This document shows positions 45,392-54,637 of a DNA stretch of 64,000 nt, piece by piece. A program made the position numbers and the translations under genes. Each line of letters begins with the position of its first letter. Position 1 is the stretch's first letter. This DNA comes from Hyalangium gracile (GTDB taxonomy: Bacteria; Myxococcota; Myxococcia; Myxococcales; Myxococcaceae): contig NZ_JAHXBG010000007.1 in NCBI RefSeq assembly GCF_020103725.1, positions 124,001 to 188,000 on the forward strand, read 5' to 3'. The notes beneath the pieces were generated by a model, which saw only the letters and a program-made list of their open reading frames with translations, had not been told where the DNA came from and ran no database searches.

Positions 45392-47077
45392 TCAGCGCAT
45401 GTCGTAGACGTACTGGTAGTAGCGCGTGCCGCTCACGTTGAAGATCGCGTCGAGGTTCGTGGCGTCGTGGAGGGCCCCATTGTAGTGCACGCGCAGCTTC
45501 CTCCCCTGGTTGAACTGGTCGACGCTCATCAACCAGACGTACATCTTTCCGTTCAAGAAGCGAGCGACCATGAAGGTGCCGTAGTGGGCGGCGCCGCTGC
45601 GGAAGACAGGGAGCATCTTGCCGCCGGCGTACGGCCCGAGCTCCTGGATCCTCCCGAAGTGGGAGTGCTCGTGGCCTGAGTAGATCGCCGACACCGGATA
45701 AGCCGCGAGGATGTCCTTGAACTCGGCATTGCCCGCGTCCGTGTCGAAGTCATGCAGGTTCAGGATGATCTTCTTCCCCCGGCTGGTCGCCAGCGTCAGA
45801 TCGAACCGCAGCCAGCTCAGGGCGGACCGGATCGTGAAGTAGTCCCTTCGCGCCTCGCTGAAGTTCCAGCCGTCCCAGGTCCTCGCATAGGACGGGTGGT
45901 TGTTGAGCTGGACGAAGTGGACGTCGCCCACATCCCACGAGTACGCGAGGCTCCCGCTATGGTCCCTGCGGTACGACGGGAACTCGTAGTAGTCGTCGCT
46001 CTCGGAGTAGTCGAACAGGAAGGTGCCGTACGTGCGGACCTGCTCCTTCAAGTGCCACACCATCGTCGAGTTGCAGTGGTTCTCGGAACAGTCATCCACG
46101 TAGTTGTCGTAGTCGTGGTTGCCCAGCCCCGCGTACAGGTTCATGTCCAGCCCGCGCTCGTAGATGGAGACGTAGTCGCCCAGGTCCGTGTCCTTGTCGC
46201 CGGTCTCGGTGAGATCTCCGTTGACGACCACGCCCGCCACCTTCGAGTCACCGAGGTGGGCCTTCACCGCGTTGAGGGCGATGACCAGATTGGAGTTGTA
46301 GTACCTGGCGAGCTCCTCCTCGGACATCGAGCCAAACATATGGGTCTCCTGGGCGCAGAGCTGCGCGGGGACGTCATAGTCGTCGCAGAGCTTCCAGCTG
46401 AACTGCGGGTCCGACGCGAAGAGCATGTAGAAGTCATTCGTCGAGAGGTCGCCCCAGGAGAAGGCGGAGATCTTGTCGTTGAAGAGGCCTCCCAGGGAGG
46501 GAACGTCCTGGTAGTAGGTCCTGCTCAGCCCCGTACGGTCGCTGTGCTCGAAGGCCCGGAGCCTCATGCCCTTGGGGATGCGGAACGATGAGTACTCATC
46601 GTTCAGGAACGAGCCAGTGCCGCCACAGAAGATCGACGCCGTGCCGGCGTAGTTGCTGTCCGTGAACGCGGTGAAGCAGTACGAGAGGCTCCCATGGCTC
46701 GTGCGGAGCGTGAAGTCTCCGGTCTGATCGAAGCCGGCGGTCGCCGCGACCACCTGATACTTGCCCGGGCCGAGAAGGAGCGTGAGGCGGCTGTTGGTGC
46801 CATCTCCGCTGTCATTGTCGTTGCCCAGGATGACGCCTCCCGCCGCGTCCAGCACCCAGAGGAAGGGGTCGACGCTGGGAGACTCCAGATCGACGGTGAC
46901 GAGCGCCGTCTGCGAGAGCGTGAGCGTGAACCGAGGGTTGTTGAGCCAGAAGAACGGGCCCCCCGAGACGGTCCAGGCACTGCTCTTCGTCGCGGCCCAG
47001 GCGCCATCCACGGAAGACACCAGACCGATCATCAACGCCAGTCCGAAGGAGAGGCGGGGCAAGGCAGTACCGCGCAT
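45392..47077 (-). CDS. Secreted metallophosphoesterase with a beta/gamma-crystallin-like domain
   Basis: 561 residues. A Sec signal (ALMIGLVSSVDGAWA) is followed by a PPC-like beta-domain (about 30-130), then a beta/gamma-crystallin-like repeat (about 130-205; YCFTAFTDSNYAGTAS, FEHSDRTGLSRTYYQD). The calcineurin-like phosphatase domain starts at ASDPQFSW (about 225) and has VVNGDLTETGD, GLGNHDYDN, NLHDFDTD and YSGHEHSHFG, all the metal ligands expected. It should cleave a phosphomonoester or diester outside the cell. Monocistronic, convergent with the DUF3592 gene. Confidence 0.9.
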   Translation of the reverse strand: MRGTALPRLSFGLALMIGLVSSVDGAWAATKSSAWTVSGGPFFWLNNPRFTLTLSQTALVTVDLESPSVDPFLWVLDAAGGVILGNDNDSGDGTNSRLTLLLGPGKYQVVAATAGFDQTGDFTLRTSHGSLSYCFTAFTDSNYAGTASIFCGGTGSFLNDEYSSFRIPKGMRLRAFEHSDRTGLSRTYYQDVPSLGGLFNDKISAFSWGDLSTNDFYMLFASDPQFSWKLCDDYDVPAQLCAQETHMFGSMSEEELARYYNSNLVIALNAVKAHLGDSKVAGVVVNGDLTETGDKDTDLGDYVSIYERGLDMNLYAGLGNHDYDNYVDDCSENHCNSTMVWHLKEQVRTYGTFLFDYSESDDYYEFPSYRRDHSGSLAYSWDVGDVHFVQLNNHPSYARTWDGWNFSEARRDYFTIRSALSWLRFDLTLATSRGKKIILNLHDFDTDAGNAEFKDILAAYPVSAIYSGHEHSHFGRIQELGPYAGGKMLPVFRSGAAHYGTFMVARFLNGKMYVWLMSVDQFNQGRKLRVHYNGALHDATNLDAIFNVSGTRYYQYVYDMR

Positions 47078-47216
47078 CGAGCAACTCCTGAGCGAGAGGG
47101 AAGCCGCCGGGCCTCGTGGCCGGCGGGCGCCGGAGCATCTCTCTTCAGGTCCTCGATGTCACCAGTTGTTCTGGTATTGCTAGATAAGCGGCGATGTCTG
47201 GGCCCGGCGGCGCACC

Positions 47217-47993
47217 TCAATACCGGCCGCGCAGCCGCTCCCGGGCTGGGAGGATCTCCAGACACGTGGTCCACCAGCCCGTGAGGATCGTCTCCACGAA
47301 CTCCTCCGGGAGGCGCTCCTCGCGCATCTCGCGGACGAGCTGGTGGAAGTCGTACGCCACGGGGATGAGCTCCACCGGCTCGGGCTTGCGCGTGTCGAGC
47401 AGCGCGTACCAGACGTGCGTGGCGCCGTCGTTGGCGGGCCGGCCCAGGGCTCCCACGTTCACCACCCGCCGCCCCGAGCGCAGCCGCCGCTGCCAGTGCA
47501 GCCCGGTGTGGGTGCACAGCAGCACGTCCGCCCCTGCCTGCTCGAGCAGCCGCTCCAGGAAGGGGTCGGGCGTGGTGCTCTCCCAGAGGAACTCGTTCTG
47601 CTGCCGGGGCGAGCCGTGCACCATCACCAGCCGGGTGCCCTCGGCGTCCACCGAGAGGCGCTCGGGCAGCCCCGCCAGCCAGGGCCGGTGCACCGAGGAC
47701 GTCTTCTCCTGGGTGTACGCGTAGCTGATGCGCGCGAAGTGGTTGTCTCGCGGATCCGTGTAGCCGCAGCCGCAGTCTTCCAGCCCCAGGCCGATGGAGT
47801 GATCGTAGTTGCCCTGCACCGTGGGCATGCCGCTGGCGCGCAGCAGCTCGAGCGAGCGGTCCGGGTGCGGGCCGAAGCCGCCCACGTCGCCCAGGCAGTA
47901 GAGCGCGTCCACGCCTCGGGCCCGCGCGTCCGCCATGGCCGCCGCCAGGGCCAGGTGGTTGTTGTAGATGCCGCCGAAGAAGGCCGCGCGCAT
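47217..47993 (-). CDS. Metallophosphoesterase-fold protein with degenerate metal sites
   Basis: 258 residues, the normal size of the small phosphodiesterase family. Usual motifs SDIHGN, GD, GNHD and GHTH appear here as FGGIYNNH (about 6-13), CLGDVGGFGPHP, GNYDHS, MVHGSP and CTHTGLHW. The first motif has lost both metal-binding Asp and His. The last has lost the second His. It may be a pseudoenzyme or bind one metal. It starts 15 bases after the radical SAM gene and is likely transcribed with it and the upstream symporter. Confidence 0.82.
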   Translation of the reverse strand: MRAAFFGGIYNNHLALAAAMADARARGVDALYCLGDVGGFGPHPDRSLELLRASGMPTVQGNYDHSIGLGLEDCGCGYTDPRDNHFARISYAYTQEKTSSVHRPWLAGLPERLSVDAEGTRLVMVHGSPRQQNEFLWESTTPDPFLERLLEQAGADVLLCTHTGLHWQRRLRSGRRVVNVGALGRPANDGATHVWYALLDTRKPEPVELIPVAYDFHQLVREMREERLPEEFVETILTGWWTTCLEILPARERLRGRY

Positions 47994-48008
47994 GGGTGTC
48001 TCCGCCTC

Positions 48009-48899
48009 TCAGGTGTTGCAGCGCAGGCCGTCGAGCACGCACGTGCGGCACGCGTCCCACTTCAAGGAAATGTCCCGGGTGGCCTGTCCCACGCTGTCTC
48101 CGAGCCTCGCGTCCGGCTTCTCGATGAGGATGGGGCAGGTGAACACCCCCTGCGCCGTGACGATGCGGCTGGAGGCGCACAGCAGCGAGGACTCCACCGA
48201 CGCCGCCAGCGCGTGCGCGCCCCAGGCCTCCTCGGGCTCGTACCCGTGCGTGCGTCGCACCTCGCGCCCCAGGCGCAGCAGGGGCAGGAACTTCACCCGG
48301 GGCTGGCGGATGCCCAGTCCTCGGACGAACTCGAGGAAGGCCTGGCGCGCGGCGTTTCCCTCCAGCCCCGTCTCGTGCTCCACCACCGTCACCACCGGGG
48401 ACAGCCCCGCCGCTCCGAGCCGGCGCAAGCAGGAGACGACGCGCTCGAAGGTGCCGCGCCCGCGCACCGGATCATTCTGGGCGGCCGTCATGCCATCCAG
48501 GCTCACGCGCAAGTCCAGCGAGTAGCGCGCGGTGCGGAACCGCTCGGCGAGCCACTCCACCCGGGCGTCGTCCAGCAGCAGGCCGTTGGTGATGATCGTC
48601 AGCGGGGCCAGCGCCAGCGCCCGGTCCACGAGCGCCTGAATCTCGGGATGGAGGAAGGGCTCGCCGCCGGTGAAGTAGACCTCGCGCATGCCCAGCCGGG
48701 TGCCCTCGGCCAGCGCCTCCTCGCAGGCGGCCAGGGTCATCATCGGCACCTGGTCCGCCTTGGGGCCGCAGCTGATGAAGCAGTGCTGGCAGGCGATGTT
48801 GCACAGCGTGCCGGTGACCTGGAGCCACAGCGTGTCCAGCCAGCGGAAGCGCACCGTGGGGGCCGGGGCCAGGGGACGCGGCGTGTCGGTCGTGAGCAT
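48009..48899 (-). CDS. Radical SAM protein with SPASM/twitch-like C-terminal cysteines
   Basis: 296 residues. The 4Fe-4S/SAM motif is CNIACQHC (about 33-40); GGEPFLHPE and TNGLLLDD follow as usual. A second Cys group near the C-terminus (LLCASS, VFTCPIL, CRTCVLDGLRC) has the spacing of SPASM or twitch domains, which hold additional Fe-S clusters and occur in peptide- and sugar-modifying enzymes. Substrate unknown. It lies between the sodium symporter and the phosphoesterase-like protein and should be part of one operon. Confidence 0.88.
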   Translation of the reverse strand: MLTTDTPRPLAPAPTVRFRWLDTLWLQVTGTLCNIACQHCFISCGPKADQVPMMTLAACEEALAEGTRLGMREVYFTGGEPFLHPEIQALVDRALALAPLTIITNGLLLDDARVEWLAERFRTARYSLDLRVSLDGMTAAQNDPVRGRGTFERVVSCLRRLGAAGLSPVVTVVEHETGLEGNAARQAFLEFVRGLGIRQPRVKFLPLLRLGREVRRTHGYEPEEAWGAHALAASVESSLLCASSRIVTAQGVFTCPILIEKPDARLGDSVGQATRDISLKWDACRTCVLDGLRCNT

Positions 48900-48936
48900 G
48901 GAGAAGTAACTCCCGAGGGTGGGACGAGATGCCCGC

Positions 48937-50370
48937 TCAGCCCGGCGGCGCGCGGTGGGACACAGCGGCGTGCCATGCGACGCCCAGCCCGTAGCCTACG
49001 CCGCTCAGCACCAGCCCGTACACGTTGGCGCCGAGCAGGGCCCGGTAGGCGCCATCTCCCAGCGTGAGCAGCTCCGGCCAGGCGGCGGTGTTCGCCCAGA
49101 CCCCCACCACGAGCCCCGGGAGGAAGGAGAGGACGAAGGCGGCGGGAGCGGGCCGGTGCCAGCGCCACAGCAGGAAGGGGAAGGTGAACCCGAGCACCAT
49201 GGTGCCGCTGATGGTGGTGGCCTTGAGCACGTCCGCCGTGGCGAACAGGGGCAGGTTGCCCACCACGGCGAAGAGCACCATGGCAGCTCGGCCGAGCCTC
49301 AAGCCGCCGTCCTCGCGAGCCCGCCGGGCCAGCGGCTCGAGCAGGCCGCGGAAGCCGGAGGGGTGGGCGCCTCCCTCGCCGGCGAGGTCCACCGAGACGT
49401 GCCGGGCAATCGCCGCGAAGGCCGAGTCCAGCACCGCCCCCGCCGAGTTCATCATCAGCAGGGAGATGATGAGCAGGGCGCCCGTGTCGAGCGCCCGGGC
49501 CACGCGCATGGGCGCGTCCCCCGCGCCGGACAGCCCCGCCAGCTTCGCGTGCACGCCGATGAAGCTGTAGAGCACGATGAAGAGGGCGCCCAGCAGCCCC
49601 GCGAGCAGGTAGGCGGTGAGCATCCGCCGGGGCGGGGTGACGAAGGCCCGGTCGGTGAGGACCGGATCATGGAAGGGGTAGCTGGCCACCTGCAGCAGGG
49701 CGACGAGGAGCAGATCCAGCCCGCCACCCAGCGACCAGGTGCTGGTGGAGAGCAGCGGGCCCGGGCCGTGGGCGGGCAGGATGAAGCCCAGCACCGCGGC
49801 GAGTAGCGCCACGGCCAGGGCCAGCTGGAGCCGGTCGGTGAGGATGGAGCCGCGCAGGCCTCCGCGCAGGCTGTAGAGCAGCACGGCCAGGGTGAAGGCG
49901 AACGCGGCGGCGTAGTAGGGCAGGGTGCCCGCGGTGCCGAAGTAGCTGGCCACCACGGCGGTGTTGCTCCACACCTCGTTGAAGAGGCGCACCAGGATGG
50001 TCAGCGAGAAGAGCACCGCGGCGGGAGTGCCGAAGCGCGCCACGAGGAAGGGGACCAGGCCCTCGTGCCCGGCTCGGCGGATGGTGAACAGGAGCAGGCC
50101 AGCCACGGGGATGGAGAGGTACCAGGTGGCGTAGGCCATGCCACCCAGGAGGCCGAAGCGCTCGCCCAGGTTGGCCGCGTTGGTGATGCTCTTGGCGAAG
50201 ATCCACGTCACGAGCACGCTGCCGGTGAGCAGCGCCGTGGAGGGAGCAGCCCCGCCGGGCGCCTGGGCCCAGAAGAAGCTGCGCGCGGTGTGGGCGCGCG
50301 GCACCAGCAGCAGCAGCAGGGCGCCGTAGCCCGCGAGGACGAACCAGCCGAGGGAGGAAGTCACCGACAC
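48937..50370 (-). CDS. Sodium:solute symporter family (SSS) transporter
   Basis: About 477 residues from a GTG at 50370; other in-frame starts (GTG 50388 or TTG 50442) are possible. At least 12 hydrophobic segments are visible. The SSS family pattern appears in the motif around KSITNAANLGERFGLLGGMAYATWYLSIPVAG and in RLFNEVWSNTAVVASYFG. A hairpin 78 bases upstream separates this gene from the Cys-rich lipoprotein gene, so it probably starts its own operon with the radical SAM and phosphoesterase genes. The transported solute is unknown. Confidence 0.82.
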   Translation of the reverse strand: MSVTSSLGWFVLAGYGALLLLLVPRAHTARSFFWAQAPGGAAPSTALLTGSVLVTWIFAKSITNAANLGERFGLLGGMAYATWYLSIPVAGLLLFTIRRAGHEGLVPFLVARFGTPAAVLFSLTILVRLFNEVWSNTAVVASYFGTAGTLPYYAAAFAFTLAVLLYSLRGGLRGSILTDRLQLALAVALLAAVLGFILPAHGPGPLLSTSTWSLGGGLDLLLVALLQVASYPFHDPVLTDRAFVTPPRRMLTAYLLAGLLGALFIVLYSFIGVHAKLAGLSGAGDAPMRVARALDTGALLIISLLMMNSAGAVLDSAFAAIARHVSVDLAGEGGAHPSGFRGLLEPLARRAREDGGLRLGRAAMVLFAVVGNLPLFATADVLKATTISGTMVLGFTFPFLLWRWHRPAPAAFVLSFLPGLVVGVWANTAAWPELLTLGDGAYRALLGANVYGLVLSGVGYGLGVAWHAAVSHRAPPG

Positions 50371-50447
50371 TGGGAGTCCATCTAGCACGTGCGGCAGGGC
50401 GCTGGGCTGCCCCGAGCACGGGAGGTTCTCCCCTTGACGCAATGAGG

Positions 50448-50483
50448 TGACGGCCCCGCGAGCCTGTCGTCGCGGGGCCGTCA
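50448..50483 (-). terminator. Strong hairpin after the Cys-rich lipoprotein gene
   Basis: Two perfect 14-base arms (TGACGGCCCCGCGA and its complement) around an 8-base loop lie 20 bases after the stop codon of the gene ending at 50503. There is no T-run. It separates the two minus-strand transcription units and rules out starts of the symporter upstream of it. Confidence 0.65.
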
Positions 50484-50502
50484 GTGCTCGCTCAGCTCGC
50501 GC

Positions 50503-51249
50503 TCACTGGCACGCGCCAGGGGTGATGGTGCACGTGAGGGAGCAGTAGCCCTGGACGCACGCCTGCGCGTCCGCATCCGAGAAGGCGTGCACCGTCACCG
50601 TGCTCCCCGGATCAATCGCGGACTTGGAGCAGAAGTTGTAGGTGTTGCCCACGTTCGGGAACTGCGTCGGGGACTTGAGCTCGACGTAGCCCGAGAGGCC
50701 GAGCTGTTGCACCACTCCCTGGGCGCAGGTGGTCGCCTCCGCGGCGCTGTTCGCCATCACCGCGATGGGCTCGATGGCGCACCGGGTGGTCAAGTCCAGC
50801 ATCCCGACGAAGAACTGGGTCGAGCCGTTGCACTGAGAGGTGTTGGACGTGATGCACGTCTTGTTGTTCCCGTTGCACGTGAGGCCCGGCGCGCAGACGT
50901 TGCTGCTGCAGCACTGCTTGTTGAGCTGGCCACACGTCGAGGAGCAGACGTCGGCGGAGTTGGGCTTCGGATCGCACGTCAGCCCTCCCTGACAGGTGTT
51001 GTCGAATCCGCAGCACACCTCGCCCGAGCCGCCGCAGGGCAGGCACGTGCCCTGGACGCACCGCGTCCCGGAAGTGCACATGCCAGGCCAGCTGGGGCAC
51101 GCGCCGCCCTCCTCGCCCGGGGACTTCCCGATGAGCGGGCAGGCGCCCGGCTCGGGGTAGGGCACCTGTGGATCACAGTGCCCCTGGCAGTCGTTGCAGC
51201 CGGCAATGACAGCCGCCATCGCCAGCGCGATGAAGAATCGGTTCATCAT
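50503..51249 (-). CDS. Cys-rich lipoprotein, 248 aa
   Basis: Start ATG 51249 (AAAGGATT about 8 bases upstream; ATG 51246 is equivalent). Lipobox AVIAGC lies at about 13-18. Residues 18-145 contain about 20 cysteines in patterns such as CGGSGEVCCG, CQGGLTCDP, CSSTCGQLNKQCCSS, resembling EGF-like or dickkopf-like knottins. The last 100 residues (STQFFVGMLDLTTRC to the end) form a different, Cys-poorer domain. Probably a surface protein of unknown role. It follows the HAF-repeat gene by 33 bases and should be co-transcribed. Confidence 0.8.
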   Translation of the reverse strand: MMNRFFIALAMAAVIAGCNDCQGHCDPQVPYPEPGACPLIGKSPGEEGGACPSWPGMCTSGTRCVQGTCLPCGGSGEVCCGFDNTCQGGLTCDPKPNSADVCSSTCGQLNKQCCSSNVCAPGLTCNGNNKTCITSNTSQCNGSTQFFVGMLDLTTRCAIEPIAVMANSAAEATTCAQGVVQQLGLSGYVELKSPTQFPNVGNTYNFCSKSAIDPGSTVTVHAFSDADAQACVQGYCSLTCTITPGACQ

Positions 51250-51282
51250 GATGGAATCCTTTTTCGTGGGAGACGGGGACAA

Positions 51283-53061
51283 TCACAGGCCGACGACGAA
51301 GAGCTCTTCCTTGCCGTCCACCGTGCCCTTGATGACGATCTGCTTGTCGTTGGTGACCTTGAGCGCCTCGGTCACCACCAGGCCTTCCCGAGGATCCGCC
51401 AGCCGGTTGAGATCGATGAGGCCGTCCTTGGGCGTCCAGAGGAAGCCTACGGACGTCCTGCCGTTGGAGGCCGTGCCGACGATCCAGCCCAGGTCGTTGA
51501 TGGAGGTGGCCCAGGAGCGCGGGTAGCCCGACAGCTCCCCCAGCCGCTGCACGTTCCGCGAGGCGTCGATCCGCACCGCCGTGCGCAGGCCCTCCACATC
51601 CTCGCTGTGTCCCGCCATGACACCGAACTGGTTGACGGAGACCGGCACGGTGGTGGCCCCGGTGGCCATCGCGGGGAGCTCCACCACGCGGCCCTCTCGG
51701 AAGGCGAACCCCTGCTTGCTAGAGGACGTGCCCTTCACGCCCACCACATGCCCTGCCTCGCTCATCGCCAGGGCCTGGCTCCAGGTGGCGTCGATGGGCA
51801 GATCCGTGAGCCGGCTGCCGTCGTGCATGGCCGCCACCATCCCGCGCTCCGTCGTCAGGCGGTTGCCGAGCACCATGCCGTGGGCATTGATGGCCACGGG
51901 CGAGAAGCTGCCCAGCATCACCGCCTGGGTATCGAGCGCCTCGAAGTTCGCCTTGAACGCCTGCGTCGCCCCGCTCTGGGTGGTGAGCGTCCCCGTCATC
52001 CACCCCGTCGTCGACAGGGACACCGGGGACACGCTGGCCGCCCCGAAGTGCTGCTTCAGGTCCACGAGCTTCGTGGGGGTGAAGTAGACCGCCTTCTCGG
52101 AGACCTGGGCGATGCCCAGCCGCCCCTCGGTCAGATCGATGTAGCGGGTGCACCGGATGCACCCCGCCAGGATGTCGGGCACGTAGAGGATCTTGTCCCA
52201 GGGGTGGCGCTTGCCCTCCGACTCGGAGTCCGGGCTGACGTGGATGATCCGCTGCATCACCGCGCCGTTGGTGGCCGCCTTCACCGTGATGTAGCCGGTG
52301 AAGTTCGGCTTGAGCGTCGCGGTCACGGTGGCCATCGACTTGCCCTGGGGGATGACCACGTTCGGAGGCAGCTGGAGGTAGCCAGGGGCCGAGCTGGTGA
52401 GGCTGACCTTCGTGCCGCCCAGGGGCGCCACCGAGCTCACCCCGGCGCCGATGGTGAGCAGCTGGTTGGTCGTCTTGGCGTACACCTCGCTCGGAGCACC
52501 CAGGCTCGAGAGGTTGGGCCGGGGGATTCCCGCCAGGGCCCGGAGCTGCTTGACGGTGACCTGCCGGGTCCACCCGATGCCCAGCATGCCCGAGCCCTCG
52601 ACGGTGACGTGCGTGCCAGCAGCGACGTACAGAGTCGCGTTGCGGGAGCAGGGGTTCACCGAGCACAGCGCCTGCTGGAAGCCGCTCAGGGGCTGGGCCT
52701 TCACCACCAGCTGCCCGTAGGCGCGCTCCAGCGAGTTGGTGCCGTCGATGTCGACGGGCGGGTTGAAGGTCTTGTTGAACGTCCAGGTGATGTAGTCGCC
52801 GTTGACCGAGGCGGTGGCGTGGATGAGCTGGTTGTCATTGACGCCGAAGTCCGACAGCCGGACATCCAGCGCCAGGTTCCCTGCGGGCTTGGGGATGTCG
52901 TAGCCGAGGGCGCTGTACTGCTCGCCGTCGAGCTCCACGACGAGGTTGTTGAGGAACAGGTTCTGCCCTGCCTGGACATCGGCGACGACGCCCGCCCAGG
53001 CCGCGTGGGCCACCAGGCCCACGAGAGCGCACCAGCCCCTCACACAGGACACGAATCGCAT
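51283..53061 (-). CDS. Secreted HAF-repeat protein
   Basis: 592 residues with a Sec signal (CALVGLVAHAAWA). The first 300 residues are beta-rich (NNLVVELDGEQYSALG, TVEGSGMLGIGWTRQVTVKQL). The last 270 contain HAF-type repeats, for example SINDLGWIVGTASNGRTSVGFLWT and SVNQFGVMAGHSEDVEGLRTAV, which form a propeller-like structure of unknown function. It is the first gene of a likely two-gene operon with the Cys-rich lipoprotein. Confidence 0.82.
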   Translation of the reverse strand: MRFVSCVRGWCALVGLVAHAAWAGVVADVQAGQNLFLNNLVVELDGEQYSALGYDIPKPAGNLALDVRLSDFGVNDNQLIHATASVNGDYITWTFNKTFNPPVDIDGTNSLERAYGQLVVKAQPLSGFQQALCSVNPCSRNATLYVAAGTHVTVEGSGMLGIGWTRQVTVKQLRALAGIPRPNLSSLGAPSEVYAKTTNQLLTIGAGVSSVAPLGGTKVSLTSSAPGYLQLPPNVVIPQGKSMATVTATLKPNFTGYITVKAATNGAVMQRIIHVSPDSESEGKRHPWDKILYVPDILAGCIRCTRYIDLTEGRLGIAQVSEKAVYFTPTKLVDLKQHFGAASVSPVSLSTTGWMTGTLTTQSGATQAFKANFEALDTQAVMLGSFSPVAINAHGMVLGNRLTTERGMVAAMHDGSRLTDLPIDATWSQALAMSEAGHVVGVKGTSSSKQGFAFREGRVVELPAMATGATTVPVSVNQFGVMAGHSEDVEGLRTAVRIDASRNVQRLGELSGYPRSWATSINDLGWIVGTASNGRTSVGFLWTPKDGLIDLNRLADPREGLVVTEALKVTNDKQIVIKGTVDGKEELFVVGL

Positions 53062-53163
53062 GCGTGTACTCCTTGGGTGAGAGTTCTGGGGTATGAACGA
53101 AATCCCCGGAAAATCTTCCCGAGCCGCAGCGAAAAAAATGTCTGGGAGGGCCGGGCCCTCGAA

Positions 53164-54465
53164 CTACAGCCGCACGAGCAGCTCGCGGAGGATGGAGAAG
53201 CCCTGGCGGAAGTCCTCCAGCCGGGCCTGCTCGTTGGGCGCGTGGTAGTACGCCATCTCCCCGAAGCCGGTGATCTGCACGTCGCAGCCCTGGCGCTGCA
53301 AGTCCCTCACGAGCGGCAGCGAGCCGGTGAGCGAGAAGGGCGTGGGGGCCGCGCCGCGCACCTGCTCAATGGCCTCCTTCAGCGCCTGGAGCCCCGGCGA
53401 GTCCAGCCGGCAGGCGATGCCCTCCGTCCCGCTGCCCTGGAAGCGGAACGCCAGCGTGCCGCGCTTGCCGGCCGCCGTGCGGGTGCGCGGGAAGCCAGGA
53501 ATGGCCTCGTCGCGCTCCAGCCGGGCGTCCAGCTCGAGCATGAAGTCCGTTACCGCGCGCTGCATCTCCTTCAAGTCGTGGAAGGGCGTGAGGCGCACGT
53601 CGCCGCGCAGCGTGACGTCGGACGGAATCTTCGTCTCCTTCGTGTTGGGCGCCTCCACCACCGTGGCCTTGAGGCTGGAGGAGGAGAGGAAGCCCCACCG
53701 CTTCTCGTCCTCCGTGGGAGGGAAGCGCTCGCGGAAGAAGCGCGCCAGCTCCAGCGACGCGGCCATGCCCAGCTCCAGCGCGTTGACGCAGTTCTGCGGC
53801 ATGCCCGAGTGTCCACCCACGCCCGTCACCTTCAGCTCCCACAGGGCGATGCCACCGGTGCCCAGCGTGGGGCCGAAGTTGGCGCTGTCCAGCCAGTACA
53901 CCGGCTGGCCCACCAGCTCCTTCAGCCGTCCCTGCTCGGCCACGTAGCCCAGGCCCAGGCCGGGCAGGCCCGTGGACTCCTCGTTGGAGATGAGCACCAC
54001 CTTCAGCGTGCGGCGCGGGCGCTCACCGCGCTCGGCGAGCTGCGCCAGCAGGTCCGTCAGCACCGCCACGTGGCCCAGGCAGTCCGTGACGCCGCGCCCG
54101 TAGAGGATGCCGCCGGGCCCCTCCCACAGCGCGAAGGGGCTGTGCTCCCAGCCCTCGCCCTTCTCGTCCGCGGGCACGACGTCGAAGTGCGCGCCCACGA
54201 AGCCCAGCGCCCCGGCACCGGCGTCCTGGCCCCGCACGGTGAGCACCAGGCAGGGGCGGGCCTCGTTGCCGGCGGCCGCCAGGGACTCGGCCTGGATGAA
54301 GCCGCTCTGGATGTGGGGCGCCAGCGTGTCCAGCACCACCTGGGCGGCCAGCCGCTCCTCGGGCACCAGCCCCGCGCCAGGGTTGTTCTGCAGCCTCGGC
54401 GTCAGGGCGATGAGACGCCGGAGCACATCCAGGAAGCGGTCCTCACGAAGGGCGAGTGCATTCAT
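53164..54465 (-). CDS. M20-family metallopeptidase (ArgE/DapE-like)
   Basis: 433 residues, the usual length. Zinc-ligand motifs are GAHFDVVPADE (about 90-100), GRGVTDCLG (the bridging Asp, about 120-128), LISNEESTGLPG (catalytic Glu, about 155-166) and YYHAPNEQ near the end (His ligand). It hydrolyses an N-acyl or peptide bond of an amino-acid derivative; the substrate cannot be predicted. The start ATG at 54465 fits the family. Cytoplasmic, no signal peptide. Confidence 0.93.
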   Translation of the reverse strand: MNALALREDRFLDVLRRLIALTPRLQNNPGAGLVPEERLAAQVVLDTLAPHIQSGFIQAESLAAAGNEARPCLVLTVRGQDAGAGALGFVGAHFDVVPADEKGEGWEHSPFALWEGPGGILYGRGVTDCLGHVAVLTDLLAQLAERGERPRRTLKVVLISNEESTGLPGLGLGYVAEQGRLKELVGQPVYWLDSANFGPTLGTGGIALWELKVTGVGGHSGMPQNCVNALELGMAASLELARFFRERFPPTEDEKRWGFLSSSSLKATVVEAPNTKETKIPSDVTLRGDVRLTPFHDLKEMQRAVTDFMLELDARLERDEAIPGFPRTRTAAGKRGTLAFRFQGSGTEGIACRLDSPGLQALKEAIEQVRGAAPTPFSLTGSLPLVRDLQRQGCDVQITGFGEMAYYHAPNEQARLEDFRQGFSILRELLVRL

Positions 54466-54526
54466 GGGGGCGGATTGGAGCCGAGCCCCCGGCGGAAGTC
54501 ACCGGAAACCCTTGGAAGGGCGGGCG

Positions 54527-54610
54527 AACACCCGCGTCCGCATGGCGACCCTGCCCGCGAATGGACCGACGGGTGGCTACTTCCACCAGGAGCAGCCCCT
54601 GCCCTGGTAG
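54527..54610 (+). pseudogene. Remnant of a short-chain dehydrogenase C-terminus
   Basis: The plus strand reads ANTRVRMATLPANGPTGGYF, then HQEQPLPW and stop. The form ATLP.(D/N)GPTGG(F/Y)F...P.PW is the standard end of many short-chain dehydrogenases. No start, Rossmann motif or catalytic Tyr-x-x-x-Lys is present upstream in this 172-base gap, so only a tail is left. Confidence 0.5.
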
Positions 54611-54637
54611 GAGCCGCCCCGTCAGTCCAGGCGCTGG

